A stretch of 64,000 bases of DNA from Brasenia schreberi (GCA_036023115.1 JAYKKT010000086.1:16569501-16633500); one strand, 5' to 3'. Numbered from the stretch's first letter, positions 22,515 to 36,330 are shown. A program made the numbers and translations. Notes: generated from the sequence alone by a model not told the origin.

Positions 22515-25500
22515 TTGCTAAATGCATATAGGTTACAACCACTACATGTGCTGCAAATGAACACAATTATCACTCAAGTAACTAACTATTAATACCAAAA
22601 CATTACTCCAATTATTACTTAAGTAACACTTAATGCTACAACATGACTGAAACTATAACCTTCACCAAATATATTTTCGTATTTTGAAAATCATCCAATA
22701 ATCCTTCTCTATTTTGAAAATACATTTGGCAAATTATTACTTTGAAAATCTTACAGTTTCAATAAAAGTATCTCACGATTTGAATTTTTACCTAGTAAAA
22801 CATGGGTTTCACTCGTTCGAATTGAATAATAGACAAACTTTAAACTATCAAATCTAGTTGAATAAGTATGCATGTTTTACATATAAGATTCTAATATTGG
22901 TATATGTTAAGTTTCAATTGATACATTTTTATAAGCCTTATGTTTGATATCATTTATTATGAGTGCTTTAAGAGTCAAGCCCTTAACTCCAAGAAGCGGC
23001 TTGCACCTATACGCTCATATAGGTCAGATTCTATTATAGGTCTATTAAGAGCAAAGCTCAACCTTCCCTTCGATATTTACTTATGGGACCAAGTACTTTT
23101 AACCTTGGGATGTATATAATTAGTAAGTACTTGCAATCACCCTAATGATGTATTTTCATTCATTGAACTCAAGACTTGATGTTACTCAAGTGTGAGACAA
23201 GATTCCACCATTGGTGATCATTTATGATATGGGCTTGAGTCCATCCCTATAATGTTTTTCAGCACCAAATCCCTTGTCAATCCTTTCATCAAAGATTTGC
23301 AAGATTTTGTTCTCTATCCTTATATAAATAATAGAAATTATTCCATTTGTAATCAAAATCTTTTACATTACTATGTCTTAGTCCAATGTGTCTAGACTTT
23401 TCATTATACACACTTGGCTATATGTCTTTGCAAGTGTTGATTGGCTATCACTAATGTAGTGTGATTAGTGACATTGGTTTTGGCCATATTGGTACTTCAT
23501 GAAGCAAGTTTCTATAAGCCACTTCAACTTCTTTAGCCTGCCACGGCTAGAACCCATAAACTCTGTAGCCATGGTGGAATATTGCAATGCATGTTTGTTT
23601 CTTCGTCCTGGCTTGTACCCCACCAGAATGAAGACCATCAAAACTTATTAAAGCATGGTCTTAGCTATAACTGCAAATAGCTAGTATCATTTTAAAAGCG
23701 AAAGATTACCATTATAGGATAAACTATATTCTTAATTATTCCTTTTAAGTATTTTTAATACTCTTTGAATGACATGCTAGAAATTCACTTACTTGGATTG
23801 CTTGTATAAACTTTTGTGTAAGTATTATATTATTTCCTTCTCTTATTATGCTAATACTTAGAGTAACATTTACTTTTCTCATGTCTTTCATGTCAAAATT
23901 GCTAGATTTTGTTTTACATTTTTAACTTCTTTTAAATCAGTACAAAAAAGGAGCATGCCATCAACATATAAACAAATCAAGTAATGTTTCCATGACAAAA
24001 CTTGCTATAAATACATTTATCTTATTCATTTATTTTGAAACCCTTTTCAAGAATAACTTCAACAAATTTTTAATACTAACTATTAATGACTTAACTAATT
24101 TACAAATTTTATATTCTTGTCCAAGTACAACAAACCCTTCGGGTTTTTCTATATACACCTCCTCCTCTAATTAATCATTTAAAAATATCCTTTTAACATC
24201 CATTTGGTGGATAATATGTTTATATATAGATCCAATTACTAAAATGACTCTAATTGTAGCTATTCTATCTTTTAGCTACCAAAGCATATATATTAAAATA
24301 ATCAATTTCTTTTTTTTTAAGAAAATCCTTAACAATAAGCTTAGCTTTAAATTCATCAATTTTTTCATCAACTTTCTTTTTCTTTTAAAAATTTATTTAT
24401 AACCAGTTATTTTAGAACTAGGAGAAAGGTATACTAATTTTCAATTTTTGTTACTCACTATTGAGTCCATCTCATCTTCGATGACTTCCTTACAAACTAT
24501 TGAATCAAGAAACTTTATAGCCTCTTCATAAGTCTCAAGTTCATTTTCTGTGTTATAATAAAATAACATAACTCACAATTGAGTGACAAGTTCTTTCAAC
24601 TAAAAACATATAAAAATCCAGTCTAAAGGTCTTTGCCTTTCACTTCGTCTAGACATTGAACTCTCTATATTGCCATGACTAGTTTTTAACATTTTCTAAA
24701 CCATATTCATTTTTATTAACATATCTTATAAATTTAAAAATTGAGATAAATCAATCTTCTTCAAAAATAGCATCTATTGACTCTATCACTGTATTAATTG
24801 GATATGAGTTATTTAATTCAATTACAATAAATCTATATGTCTTGCGATGATACAAACCAGAATATGACAATATAGAATTTACTATTTCTTATAACACTCT
24901 ATTTTTTCTTTTTGTCACACTGTTTTATTGTAGAGAGCAAGGAGTCATAGTTTAATAAATAATTTCCATAGACTCAAAATAACTAGGATTATAGTATTCC
25001 CCTCTCTATTGGTTTTCAAACACTTAATGAAAGTTTCATGTTAAAGTTACACTTGAGTTTTGAAAAACATTTTCAAAACTTCACTCTTTGCATAAATCAA
25101 ATATACATAACAAAATCTAGTACAATTATCAATAAAAGTTACAAAATACCTTTTTTTTTTATCGTTGGTCAACCATGCAAATCACAAACATTTGAATGAA
25201 CTAAATCTAAAATTTTGAAACTTATTTTAATTCCTAAATGTGAGACTAGTGATTTTGGTATGCATATAAGTAGAACATGAATACATTGACTTGTGAATTT
25301 TTAGAATAAATTCGATTTAGACATATTATGTAATTTTTTAAAGTTTACATGCCTCAAACGAAAATACAACAAACTAAATAAGTTAACAATATAAGCAAAA
25401 ACATCATTCTTATTATTGAGATTCAACTTAAACAAATACTAACATAAATAACCCTTCTCAACAAACATGCCTCTTTTAAACAAAATACACTTTTCTCCCT

Positions 25501-27260
25501 CAAATATATTTTTAAAATGATGTTTATGAAGTAAGAGAGCCAAAACCAATTTTTTCCTTACATTCAGTGCAAAGAGTATGTATTTAAGAGTAAGAACTTT
25601 ACCCGAAGTAATTCGAGTTCAACTTTTCTTTACCTTTCACTTGAGTCGTAAAAGCATTAACCATGTGTAAAACAAGTATGTCTTCTGCTATTAAAGTTTT
25701 GAAAAGACTTTAGTTTTTGTACACATAGTGTGAGAGTATACTCACCAAAATCCAATATCTTCTATCATATTTACTTTCAATATAACAAAAATATGATTGT
25801 TCTTAAGAGAATTACTCTTATCTTTGTTTAACTTTTTCATGTATCGACATTCATTCTTATAATTAAAGAGTTTTTCATGATGGTAGCTTTGATCTTTCTT
25901 TTTCTTAGGCTTTTGTCCCTACCATTGTTTTTATAAGATTTTTTGAAATCTCGATTTCCTTTCTTTGATAGCTTTATAGACTTAGTTTTTTTATAATATT
26001 GACTTTCTCTTCAATAGAATGATCATTAGAATTATCTTGCTTTCCGTATTTTTCCTCAAGCCTAAGATGATTAGCCAATTGCTCAAGAGAAATATGTTCC
26101 TCTTATGTTCCAAAGTTCTTTTAAATTCTTTTCAAGAAAGAAAAAATTTGTTTATAACAAAGAAGATACTTATGGTTTCATCCATACAATCTACCATCTT
26201 ATAATTATTAAAATAGGTAACAAGAAATTTATTACTTCTAGGATCCTCCATCATATACTTCACTTCAAGTTTGTTCTATAGGTCTTTTGCACATGCCGAT
26301 GTTTGGTAAGTGTCAAAAAGGGCATTTAACATGCTGTTGAGGATGTGACCCCATACAAATATAATCATCATTGTCCTACTTTTGTTATTTTTCGGCTTCT
26401 TTAAGATTCTCATTCTCCTCCAATGTTGACATATCGAGAATAAACAACTTTCAAAGTGGTATGAAGGAAGTGCATCTTTTTTTGCCACTATAAGAAATTG
26501 TTACCATCAAACCTATCTAACTTAATGAAGTTTAATGTCATCTCTTAGAGAAAAATTACCATCTTGAGCAAAATAAACCTAAAAATTATTGTAGTACTTA
26601 TAGATGACATAGTTTCTTAAGTAGTCGTCACCCGAAAGATTGAATTAAACCTTGAAAAAGAAGGTTAGGCTAGAATTATTCTTTGAGGCATAATAAACAA
26701 TAACCTTTAGGTTTATTTGTCGCTACCGATATCAAATAACTAAATGCAATGGACCTCAATAAACACTTTTAGGGTACAACGATACCCTTGGTTTATCTTA
26801 TATGAAAACAAATGAATCTTAAACAAACTAGTAAAGTAAAGATGGTGATGCTACAAATCCATTTAGCTCTACAATAAGACTTGCAAACACTCTTGAAAAA
26901 TTAAATAGAAAAGGACTCACACAGTAGGCGAAAAGTTGGATAATCTTATTTATCGTACCACTATATATAGATATGGTAAAAATGTAACTTATGACATACT
27001 ACTAATGAGCATAATTGCTACTCAAGGAGGTAACTCTTAATGTCAACATGGTTGTTAAATGCATATAAGTTACAACCACTATATGTGCTACTCAAGTAAG
27101 TGACTCTTAATGCCAAAACATGATTTTAAAATGCTCATGAATTACAACCACTACATGTGCTAATAATGTATAATTATTACTAAAGCAAGTGCTCTTAATG
27201 CTACAACATCGCATCCGTAACCTTTTTTGGCATTTGGAAAATCACTCAACATATAGTACA
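22515..27260 (-). mobile_element. Ty1/copia LTR retrotransposon, decayed
   Basis: LTR-like ends share tgctaaatgcatatag, ggttacaaccactaca and atgctacaac-type phrases at 22515-22720 and about 27052-27240, in the same orientation. Between them the minus strand encodes a copia polyprotein in order but full of stops: gag (RFDGNNFL.WQKKMHFL, NKLEVKYMMEDPRSNKFLV, YFNNYKMVD, about 26560-25900), integrase (YFVTFIDNCTRFCYVYLI near 25170), RT (KWIFKRK-like, KEIDYFNIYA, about 24560-23940) and RNase H (QTCIA..., LLHEVPIWPKP near 23640-23460). The right LTR region carries two or three diverged 75-80 bp internal repeats (26990-27215). Not active. Confidence 0.78.
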
Positions 27261-28470
27261 ATGAATTCTAACGTGTTAGTGTCAAATTGTCGACTAAGAG
27301 CGATGTTGCTTCCTAACCTTGTGGTTATATCATCATTCTTCTAGAGACAAGAATTCTAACCCATCGTGCAAAAATCACTCTCCGCCATTTGGGCTTCAAT
27401 AGCTCTCATGTGATCTTAGGTGATGGCTTCACTGGTGAGATCAAATCAAGTGGAAGATGAATTTTGTCTTTCTGAACATTATCGATGAGACTGTATGGAA
27501 TTCGATTCCTGAATTCACCACCCTCTTCTAAAATTTAATGAACGAGGCTTCCCGAAGGTCTCCCCTGCTTGGCAACACCATCAGGAGTCTCCTATCTTTG
27601 ATCTTCTCGTTGGCCGAATATTGGCGAAATAAAGGAAAAGCGGCACCGACTCTCACACAAACTGGAGTGGAACCACATGCACGACCTTTGGTAATATCAT
27701 TTCATCGCAAACATAGACTACTTGCTCAAGTAGTTGGCATTACATATATTAAGTTCAATTTGGATGGTAGCATAGAGGCCTGGTGGAGTTAGAACTCAAG
27801 CTACAAGAGGAGGTGAACCATACCCCCGAACGAGAGGAATTGATATGGTTTCAGAATTCCCGGTGTAAATAGATCAAAGACGGTGATTGTAACACTCATT
27901 ACTATCACCTTAAGACCTTGATTGGCAGGAAGCACAAGTCTAGTAAAATGCTCAAGAAAGCAAACAGGGGGTGGGAGCTCAGCAGTGACCCACTTTAGGG
28001 CGAGGTGAGGCATGCGTTTCACCTAAAATATGAAAAATTAAAATTCTTGAGTCTGACATTATATGTAGAAAAATACAAGTACTTGGTAGACATGAAATAT
28101 AAGTATGGCTCACCCTAAATACAAGTGTACCAAACTCCCATTGGATATGCCACTGGGTGAGAGGATGACTTAGCAAGCTCACAAGCCTCACTTCACTTTC
28201 AAAGCCTATTTACTGAGGAAGATGGTGAAAATTCTTGGATCCAGATCAAATTTACATTCCCTTCTCTATCCTCTTTCTTGTATGTTGAACAAAAAAAATC
28301 AAACAAGCATTTTTCTGAAATTAGTAGTCTAAAAGGCCCTACACCCGATAGTTACTCCGCACAGACTAGTTGTATCCACGAACCAATCTAGTTTCATCCC
28401 GCTCAGACTTATCAAAGACAACAGCACAGAAGCGACTCCATTCAATGTCACAATTGAAAGGCCAATAGAT
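27261..28470. other. Unassigned region with short open frames
   Basis: Open frames at 27538-27792 (+) and 28191-27801 (-) are not recognised. The minus-strand pair is joined by a possible intron (donor GTGAGC near 28116, acceptor tttag near 28024), so a small gene or relic is possible but not supported by homology. Confidence 0.25.
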
Positions 28471-28474
28471 GTAC

Positions 28475-29890
28475 TTCACTATCAATCAAGATTGTTTTAC
28501 AGAAGGCCTATGATAGTTAAAATGGAGTTTTAGTGCTTACACTTTGCATGAGATTGACAAGTCAATTTATTGAAAGTGTCATGTAATGCATGACCCTTTT
28601 CAGATTTCTGCCCTATAAACAGGGTGATGTTTGAATCATTTAATCCTTCGCACAGCATCAAAGAAGGGGATCCAATCTTTCCATACTTATTTCTGTTGTA
28701 TATGGAAAAGCTCACTTGATACAAGAAGCAGTTGAGTGGCACGAATTGCAAGGATTCTAGTATGGCCTCACATTACACATCTCTTGTTTGCAGATGATAT
28801 CTTAATATTCCGTAAGGCAACCTCGCAGCAAATTAGGTGTACCACGAAGGTCGTCACCACTTTTTCTAACTTCATGACAGAAGATCAATTAGTCTAAATC
28901 TCATATTATTTTCTTGCGCACCACTACTCGCTCGTTGGGAAGCCAAATATCCTTGATGAATGGGTTTCATGTAACCCACGCTCAGAGAAATATTTTGGGT
29001 GTCCCTCTAGCAGTGGGCGGCAAACTAATTGTCTCTCCGTAAGCTGGCTGCATCACTTTGACAAAATCAGTTTTGGCCTCTCTACCAATTCATCCAATGA
29101 TAGTGTCACTCCTCGTTGTTGATATCTATAGCCATATAAAGCGGCTCCAATGGCATTTATTTGGGGGTCATAACCCTAGTGAAAGGCGGCTTCGCATGCT
29201 TAGCTGGTCAACTCATTGTAACGAAAAAGCTTGTTTGCAGATGATATCTTAATATTCAATAAGGCGACACCTCAATAAGTGGGGTTGTACTACGAAGGTT
29301 CTCAGTGCTTTCTCTAACTTGTCACTATAGAAGAACAATGGATTCCCATATTATTTTCTTGCACCAACACTATCTGGGAATCCAAATATCGTCGATTAAT
29401 GGATTTCACGAAACCCATGCTTTGAGAAATATTTTGAGCGTTCTCTAGCCGTCGCCTCTCCCTGCAGGCTGGCCGCATCACTATGACAAAATCAGTTTTA
29501 GCTTCTGTACCAATGTATCTAATGATAGTGTGACTCCTTGTTGATATTCATTGCCATATAGAACGGCTCCAACGGTCATTTATTTGAGGTCATAACCTAG
29601 TGAAAGGCAGCTTCATGCGCTTAGCTGGTCGACTCATTGTAAGAAACAAGCTTGTGGAGGGTTCAGGGTTAAAAATATGTACAAATGATCACGGCTTGTC
29701 TTAAAGCTGCCTTGGTGCATTAGTAAAAGGGATGACCCACTATGGGCTGATATCTTATGGGTTGCTTGTGCTCGAAAATCACACTCTAACCTTGAACGAA
29801 AACCTACTCAATTAACCTATTTCTATAGAATTCGGGTAGAGGACGTGAATTCATGTCAGCGGACATTGGCTTCCATATTTAGAGGATTAT
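28475..29890 (+). mobile_element. L1-type LINE reverse-transcriptase fragment with internal tandem duplication
   Basis: Degenerate RT in L1 order: IVLQKAYD.., CMEKLTHLIQEAV.W-like, ITHLLFADDILIF (28770-28800), KYFGCPSSSGRQTN, TKSVLASLPIHPM (29058), FWGGHNPSERRL-like, then GGLRVKNMYK.. and ISKRDDPLWADIL (about 29660-29760). The segment from LFADDILIF to the RRL..SWST region occurs twice in tandem, 28782-29229 and 29230-29655. Many stops; no 5' or 3' end was found. Confidence 0.8.
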
Positions 29891-31651
29891 TTCTAAGGCT
29901 TGGCTGATCTGTGGGTCTTTGAGTATCTTTGGGCCCCCAATCAATTCCTCAGAATCCATAGAAGAGTAATGGATAACGACCCCACTCGAGTAGTGGGTAC
30001 GAAGAACAAAAGCGAAAGTGAGCAAAAAGGATTAAAAAAAGAAAAGAGAATTTCACAACAAAACAACTCATTCCTGGTAATGCAAGAGAAGACATCGACA
30101 AGCTATATTTAAACAAAAGAAAAACTCGAAAAGACATTGTTAGATGATAAATGCCCAATGTGAACATTGATATCGAAGTATAAGCTCAACTATTGAATTT
30201 TAGTATTCAATTATGCTTACATACATTTAGAACACAAAGAGAAGAAATCATAAATACTTACATTTTATGTTTACCATTAAAATCATAGGATACAAGGTCC
30301 AGGACATAATAACTCATTTACTTTTGAGTTTCATTAAGAACACTAAATTAGGAAAATCACAGTTTCGACATGAGCTGGGAGAAGAAGTGGGCAGCATTGT
30401 GCTTGGATAAATATTTATAGCATAGTGTGCCTTATTTACATATGTTAGTGTTACTGGTTTAAGGGTTAATTAACCTTGCCTATTTGAGGGTAAGGGCATC
30501 AATGCAAGTGAAGGTAAAAACCAAGATCTGGGTCCTACAAAGTCCACTAATATACAAGTTGTCCTTTAGGAAATATGTCAAAACATACCCCAAAGCCAGT
30601 ACTTTCTTAGAGTTCCCACATGAAAGTTTGTGGACCTTAATTGGAACTCTAGCTTGATCCAGGTTTAGTATAAATGTTTGTAAACCAAGACAGCTCCAAA
30701 TATTAATTGGATTTCATGGCTTGGTTCGCATAATTACATGCAATACACACCAAGTTTTTTATTTTCTCCAAGTCTTTACAGTAAGGTTATTCATGAAGGT
30801 AAAAATTATTAAGATTAGCTTGATAAAAGCATTCATGCAATCTTCGTAGAAATTATCCAACAAAATCTATAGTTATGGCCCCATTACAAGAAAGAACCTT
30901 TAAAGACTTTAATCTTACTTTGATGTGTCCCCTTTGCTTTTAGTTGTATTTGCAACTACTCGTCTTAGCAATCATTGATCATAACCCTTGTTGGTAAAAG
31001 CATTGTCGAGGACAATTGAGGACTACTGATCTCTGATCATGCTTTTGAGTTTGTGGTTGCCCTCTTATATCTTCCATTCTTGAATTGAGGCAACTGAGAC
31101 GTGGTCGAAAACAACTCGAAGGAAGGTACATGCTTTTAATTGTGTGTTTTATTGTCTAAAAATAGTGGAGCTAATCGTATGTACTTTGTAGTGGGGCGCT
31201 CAACTCACAAATATAAGTTTTCTTGTTCTCATTATTCTTGGTTTTTCCATATGGTATTCATACGGATTTTCCATCATTTTGTTGTGACAACATGGGTTGC
31301 ATGTTCACATCATTCTGAGGCACCACAAATGTCGGTTCTCCAGCAGAGTTCTACTCCGCCAAGGGGGCCCCAACAGTCTGGTATGCGCTCAGTTCGAGTC
31401 AAACCCGACATACTGACACCCCTATGCAAGAAACCGCATGTCTTTTATTTCTCTCGATTCGTTTTCCACTTCTGTTGTCAGACAGGAGCTATGAAGAAGG
31501 AAAGGCTGTGGGATCTTCAAATTCCAAAACCCACACCCGCTCCAGTGGGTCTTTACAGAAACATTATGCATGAAGATCAAAATCACTAGAAAACCCTTTG
31601 CTGAAACACACACAATCTTCGTAGAAATAATGCAGATGAACACCACAAACT
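29891..31651. other. Intergenic; includes the CRK 3' flank
   Basis: No recognised gene. A 149-codon open frame at 31140-31589 (+) has no known family and overlaps the likely 3' UTR of the CRK gene on the other strand. Confidence 0.35.
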
Positions 31652-34600
31652 CTACCGAGCGTCTAGATCTGAGATCGTCACATCATTTGCACTCCAGTGT
31701 GCCGTGCTATGTTTGGTATCGCCTTGGCTGGGCATGCTGATGCTTGACTCTGTTTCTGATTGAAGTTTACTTCTTCCTCCAAGGAAGGCAGGTGGGGAAG
31801 GAGTTGCCAATGTCATTGATGCGTTTCCAAGCATGAGAACTACTTGGGACATCGTTGGTCTATCAGCTGCACCTTCTTGCACGCATAGTAAGCCTACGTG
31901 AATGCATCTCACTATTTCACTTCTTTGAAGAGGACCCGGCATCATTTTATTAACAAATTCCAGTGCTCTGTTTTCCCTCCAAAGCTTCCATGCCTTCACA
32001 TTAGATATTCAAAGAAAGAAAAGATATATAAAAAGCTAAATGTTTAAGAACTGCCTAATGGAAATGAGGATTGAAGTAGTAAGGTAATGCAAATAATTTA
32101 GCATTACTTACATAGCCTACAAGGTCTTCACCTGAATCCAGCTGATAGAAGGCAGCATTCTTTTCACCACTAATAATCTCCAACATTATGACTCCAAAGC
32201 TGAAAACATCTGATTTAACAGAGAACATGCCTTGCATCGCATACTCAGGCGACATGTACCCACTGCAGGCAACATATGGAGTAAAAATGTTTCTCAACCA
32301 GAGCTTGGCTTCTATTTGTGATGAGTGGAAAAGGAAACAAGATGCAAACTTACTAAGTTCCAGCAATTTTGCTCGTACTTCCCTGTGTCTGACCCAAACC
32401 AAAAAGCTTCGCCATTCCAAAATCTGATATTTTGGCATTCATATCTTTGTCTAACAAGATATTGCTTGCTTTCAAGTCCCTGTGTATGACTTTTAGTCTA
32501 GAATCCTCGTGAAGATACAGAAGCCCCCTTGTTATTCCTTGAATGATCTTAAAACGTGTAAACCAGTTCAACTGCTGACGTTTCGTCGCATCCCCTACTC
32601 ATGACAAACACAATCTTATGCCAAACCAGCTATAAATCTGACAGTATGGTATTCGAAAAGGAAGAGCTCAATGCTTTTTCAGAACTACAGATGATAGTGA
32701 TAAACAATGTGATGATCATACAAAGCATTCCTCCAAGTTGCTGCAAGAAAAATTGCGAGAGTTTTGGAGAAACAATGAAATAACTTACCGAATATGAAAT
32801 TGTCGAGGCTTTTGTTAATCACATATTCATAGATTAATATCTTCTCTTGCCCTTCAAAGCAACAACCAAGAAGCCTGACTAAGTTCCTATGTTGGAGTTT
32901 AGCAACCAATTGCACCTCATTTTTGAACTCGGAAATTCCTTGCCCAGAATACCTAGAAAGCCTTTTCACAGCAATTTCCTGTCCATCTTGTAGCTTTCCC
33001 TGTTCAATAGCCAAAATATGTAAATAGATTTTAACTACTGAGAACATTTTCATGACTAAAATTGAGCATTACCTTGTAGACAGGACCATAACCACCTTCC
33101 CCTAGTTTATTTGCTTCAGTGAAGTTGTCTGTCGCAGCTTTCACAATGGTCAAGTCAAAAATCAGTGACTCAAACCCTTGTATATGATCTGTATCTGCAC
33201 ATAAGTTCCATACAATCCGAATCAACTTAATAGTGCTTGTGCTCTAGTTCCTTAATATGACGTCCTGGGATAAATCGTGAGTTTTGAACTCGTTGATCAG
33301 TGTCCGTGGATTGTCCATCTTTTGGACAATGATGAACATGAGGAGGGCTTCACTTTCTTGTTTTCATCAAACAAAGTTTAAGGAGACAATATGTGAAAGT
33401 CTTCACTTCTCTCAGTCACATGAGCATTTCCCGTGAAAATATTTTAACTCCTGTCCAGATGGTAATTCCAATTCGGAAAGTTTTGCCCCATTAATCATGC
33501 GAGCAAAAATGCATTTACATCACAAAACCATGTCTTATCCCACATTATGTGCTAGTTTTATCCCCTATTATGAGAGCAGATTATGCGATTCACTTTGCAA
33601 ACAACTATTCTGCTTGATGGAATGATGATTAAGTACATCTCTAACCAACAATTTAATTGTTCAAATCAGGAATCGCTGAACATGGTTGTTTACGGTACCT
33701 CGTGGTAAATCCTCTGCCCTCTTCTTCCTCCCACACAAGCACACCAAGAGAATGCATAGCAGCAAAAAAAGTGGCACCAAGACTGCTACGGCTATGATGA
33801 CAGCCTGTCTTGAAGATTTCCCGCTAGGCCGTTCTGAAAACAAGAGAATGTATATGTATAGACAGATAGATAAATTTAAGATGACTATTTATGGAAGGAG
33901 AATTGATATCTTCTGGAAACAGAACACAAGAAAGTGCGACAAATTGTGTACTAAAGATGACATCACTCACCATTAACACTTGAGGAATTAGTTGTACTTG
34001 TAGGATTACTTGGCGGCTGTGCAGGGGTTGCTGGTGGTGGCGCCGACGTGTCTGGTGGTGGCACCTGTGATGACATGTTTCCAAAGAAAGGATATATCTC
34101 ATACCTTATAACACAGCTTGCAGATAGAATCCTGGCACCTTCTCTATCTGCACAACACTGTGACATAGAAGTTGTGGAAGCCTTCAAACAAGAATTGCAG
34201 GAATTCACTGTCAAGTCCCTTGTGCACTCAGTTAGACCGTAGAGAGTGGTACCGTCTGTGTATTTAACACTGCCATCGGCGTAGAGAAGGCTAGATGTGT
34301 TGGTGGTGGCAGAGACAGTGAGATTGTTGAACAAGGAAGTCACAAATGGCTTGAACCGTGGGAGGTTAGGCATAGTTTTGCTGTTCACCAAGGCGAGTTT
34401 GCTACTATCTACGGCTCCAAAGAAATCAACCATGGAGTAGCGAAAGATGCAATTGTCAAACCATTCCACGGCCATTCTCTTGTTGGGGCAATCTTGAATG
34501 ATCTGTGTAGCAGCAGACGTCGCACAGGTGCTGCAGTCATCAGCAGAGACGTCTCTTCTGCACTGCACCAAGCCATAGACTTGGTCCGGGGTCTGACCTA

Positions 34601-34811
34601 CTGTGGTGTTGTAGAAACCGGTAAGGGAAGCGTTGCTTTTCAGAAAAGCTAAGAGTCGGCTCAAATTCTTTTCAAAGTTGCTGTTGGTGGTGTAGTTTTG
34701 AACGGAGCTCGGGCAGGTGAAGTATGAACCTTGGGCATCGGTGACATGGAAAAAAGAAAGAAGCAGGAGAAGAAATATGCCTGAATACTGAACAGAAGAA
34801 GAGATCTTCAT
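31652..34811 (-). CDS. Cysteine-rich receptor-like protein kinase (CRK, DUF26 family)
   Basis: Plasma-membrane receptor kinase of the DUF26 family, associated with redox, stress and pathogen signalling; the ligand cannot be told. Exons: 34811-33971, 33833-33699, 33194-33073, 32999-32789, 32594-32354, 32262-32112, 31993-31652. All introns are GT..AG, the phases fit, and the total is 2043 nt (680 aa), normal for CRKs. Signal peptide about 1-27 ([13 protein letters not shown]). Two DUF26 domains have C-x8-C-x2-C at C84/C93/C96 and C196/C205/C208. A Pro/Ser/Thr linker covers 250-280 and the membrane span about 290-312. Kinase: glycine loop [10 protein letters not shown] (357-366), Lys378, HRDLKASN (Asp475, an RD kinase), DFGMAK (Asp493), SPEYAM. 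The ATG at 34811 directly precedes the signal peptide; the upstream open frame has no ATG. DFGMAK replaces the commoner DFGMAR. No defects seen. Confidence 0.93.
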
Positions 34812-35501
34812 GAATTTCCAGCCAAGATGATGACGATTCAGCCAAGGTTGAAGGCAAAGGCAGAGAGAGAGGTAGCTGGAAAACGGTAAAGTTTTGGTCT
34901 GTTGGCTTTTTGAAGAGTTTTCTCTGTGGTTTTTCAAGAGCGTCTTTGTCTGTCACTTCGTTGGACGTCCATACAGGTCCACTCAGTCAACTCTGAGATG
35001 GACCTTCCCAAGTCTGCACAAGCGTATTGCCAACACAGTACGTGCAGAATTGGTGAAAATCCGTAAATACATTCACTGGATGCTTTTGCTGATGCTAGAT
35101 TTACGGTTTCTTCATTCCGGAGTTTAAAGCTTAAAATCGAGGTGGAGAACTTCAAAAGTTTCCGGTGCAATTTGACTTCTTGGTGTGGCTTCAACATGTG
35201 CTGAACACCATTTCCCAATTGAATCCTCTTTTGGTAAAGAAAACTTTTTATTGTGATTATCTCTTTTCGGATATTTTGGAAGAGAGCATCTAAAAGGGAT
35301 GTGTAGAGGGGTTAGGATTAGAGACCAAGATCTTAAGTCGCTCTTCATCATGGTGAATTTTTTCTTCCTGCTGTCTTGTTTGAGTATGCTTTCTAGTTAA
35401 AACTTGTATTATTATTCTTTCTTTTAGCTCTTGTTTCCTGTGATTGTGAAAGGTATTCTCGGGAATATAATTGTAGTATCTCCGGAAATGTTAGGTCCCG
35501 T
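34812..35501. other. CRK upstream region
   Basis: Contains the presumed 5' UTR and promoter of the CRK gene on the minus strand. The first 125 bases share sequence with the pseudogene at 50880-50930. No TATA box or other element can be assigned. Confidence 0.4.
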
Positions 35502-36330
35502 TCCAACAGACAACAAACAACTACGACTTTTTCTCGGGTTGGCTTAATGGATTTTTTATTTTCATATAGTTTTGCCACGTCCCATGCTAATAGTGAACTT
35601 AACATAAGTTAGATTTGTTTTTATTTTTTTATAATATTTTTATGGTTTTACTTTTATTATTTTAATATTTTCATCATCTCGTTTTTCATACTTTCTTATT
35701 GAAGTTTTTTTTGTTGTCTTTTTACTTCTCCAAACTAACTTAAATGATTTTCTCTCATTAGGTATCGGTCTCAATTTATTTTTAATAACCACATTATATA
35801 TATTATCTTTCCTTCTGTGATCACACATCCAACATCTTCATTTCCATCACTTTTGTACATGTTAAGTATTAACTATCCAATATTTAGAACTATAAAATAT
35901 ATGTATCTAGTTGCCGTTCTATAATAATTTTTCTACTTTAATGGTATCTTATCGTCACATAGAATATTTGATGGATCTCTTCATTCTAAACAACCTACAC
36001 TAATTTTATGCATAATATCTCCATTAATTTTTTCATAGCTCTATGAAACTAACACAAGATATTTAGAATTTTCCTTATAAGAGACATAATGTGTCAATTT
36101 TAATTTTCATGTGATATGGAGTAACCAAATGATCAAATTTGTATTTTCTATATTATGATTTTGTTCTAATAAGTTGAAAGTTTTTACTTTTTAATATTTC
36201 TCTTAATAATTCTATTCTTTTATTAACTTTTTCCTTATACTCAATCTATTAACATAATATTATCCGTAAATAACATATATCAATATATTTTCTCTTGAAT
36301 ATATTTGATTAACTCATCAATGATTAATAT
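35502..36330 (-). mobile_element. Ancient RTE-clade LINE relic (copy E)
   Basis: Much more diverged than the other copies, but the minus strand still reads like the RTE C-terminus: RRKDNIYNVVIKNKLRPIPNE, then IRKYEKRDDENIKIIK (35828-35640). Nearby DNA matches other copies in order (tcatcaatgattaatat at 36314 in place of tcatcaatcaccattat). It lacks a recognisable tail and target duplication. Confidence 0.6.

Noticed and set aside
31140..31589. 149-codon plus-strand frame as a gene
   Set aside because: No recognised domain, and it overlaps the 3' end of the CRK gene on the other strand.
33963..34937. Longer CRK N-terminus starting at 34937
   Set aside because: The first codon would be TTG, and the extra 42 residues precede an excellent signal peptide beginning at the ATG at 34811.
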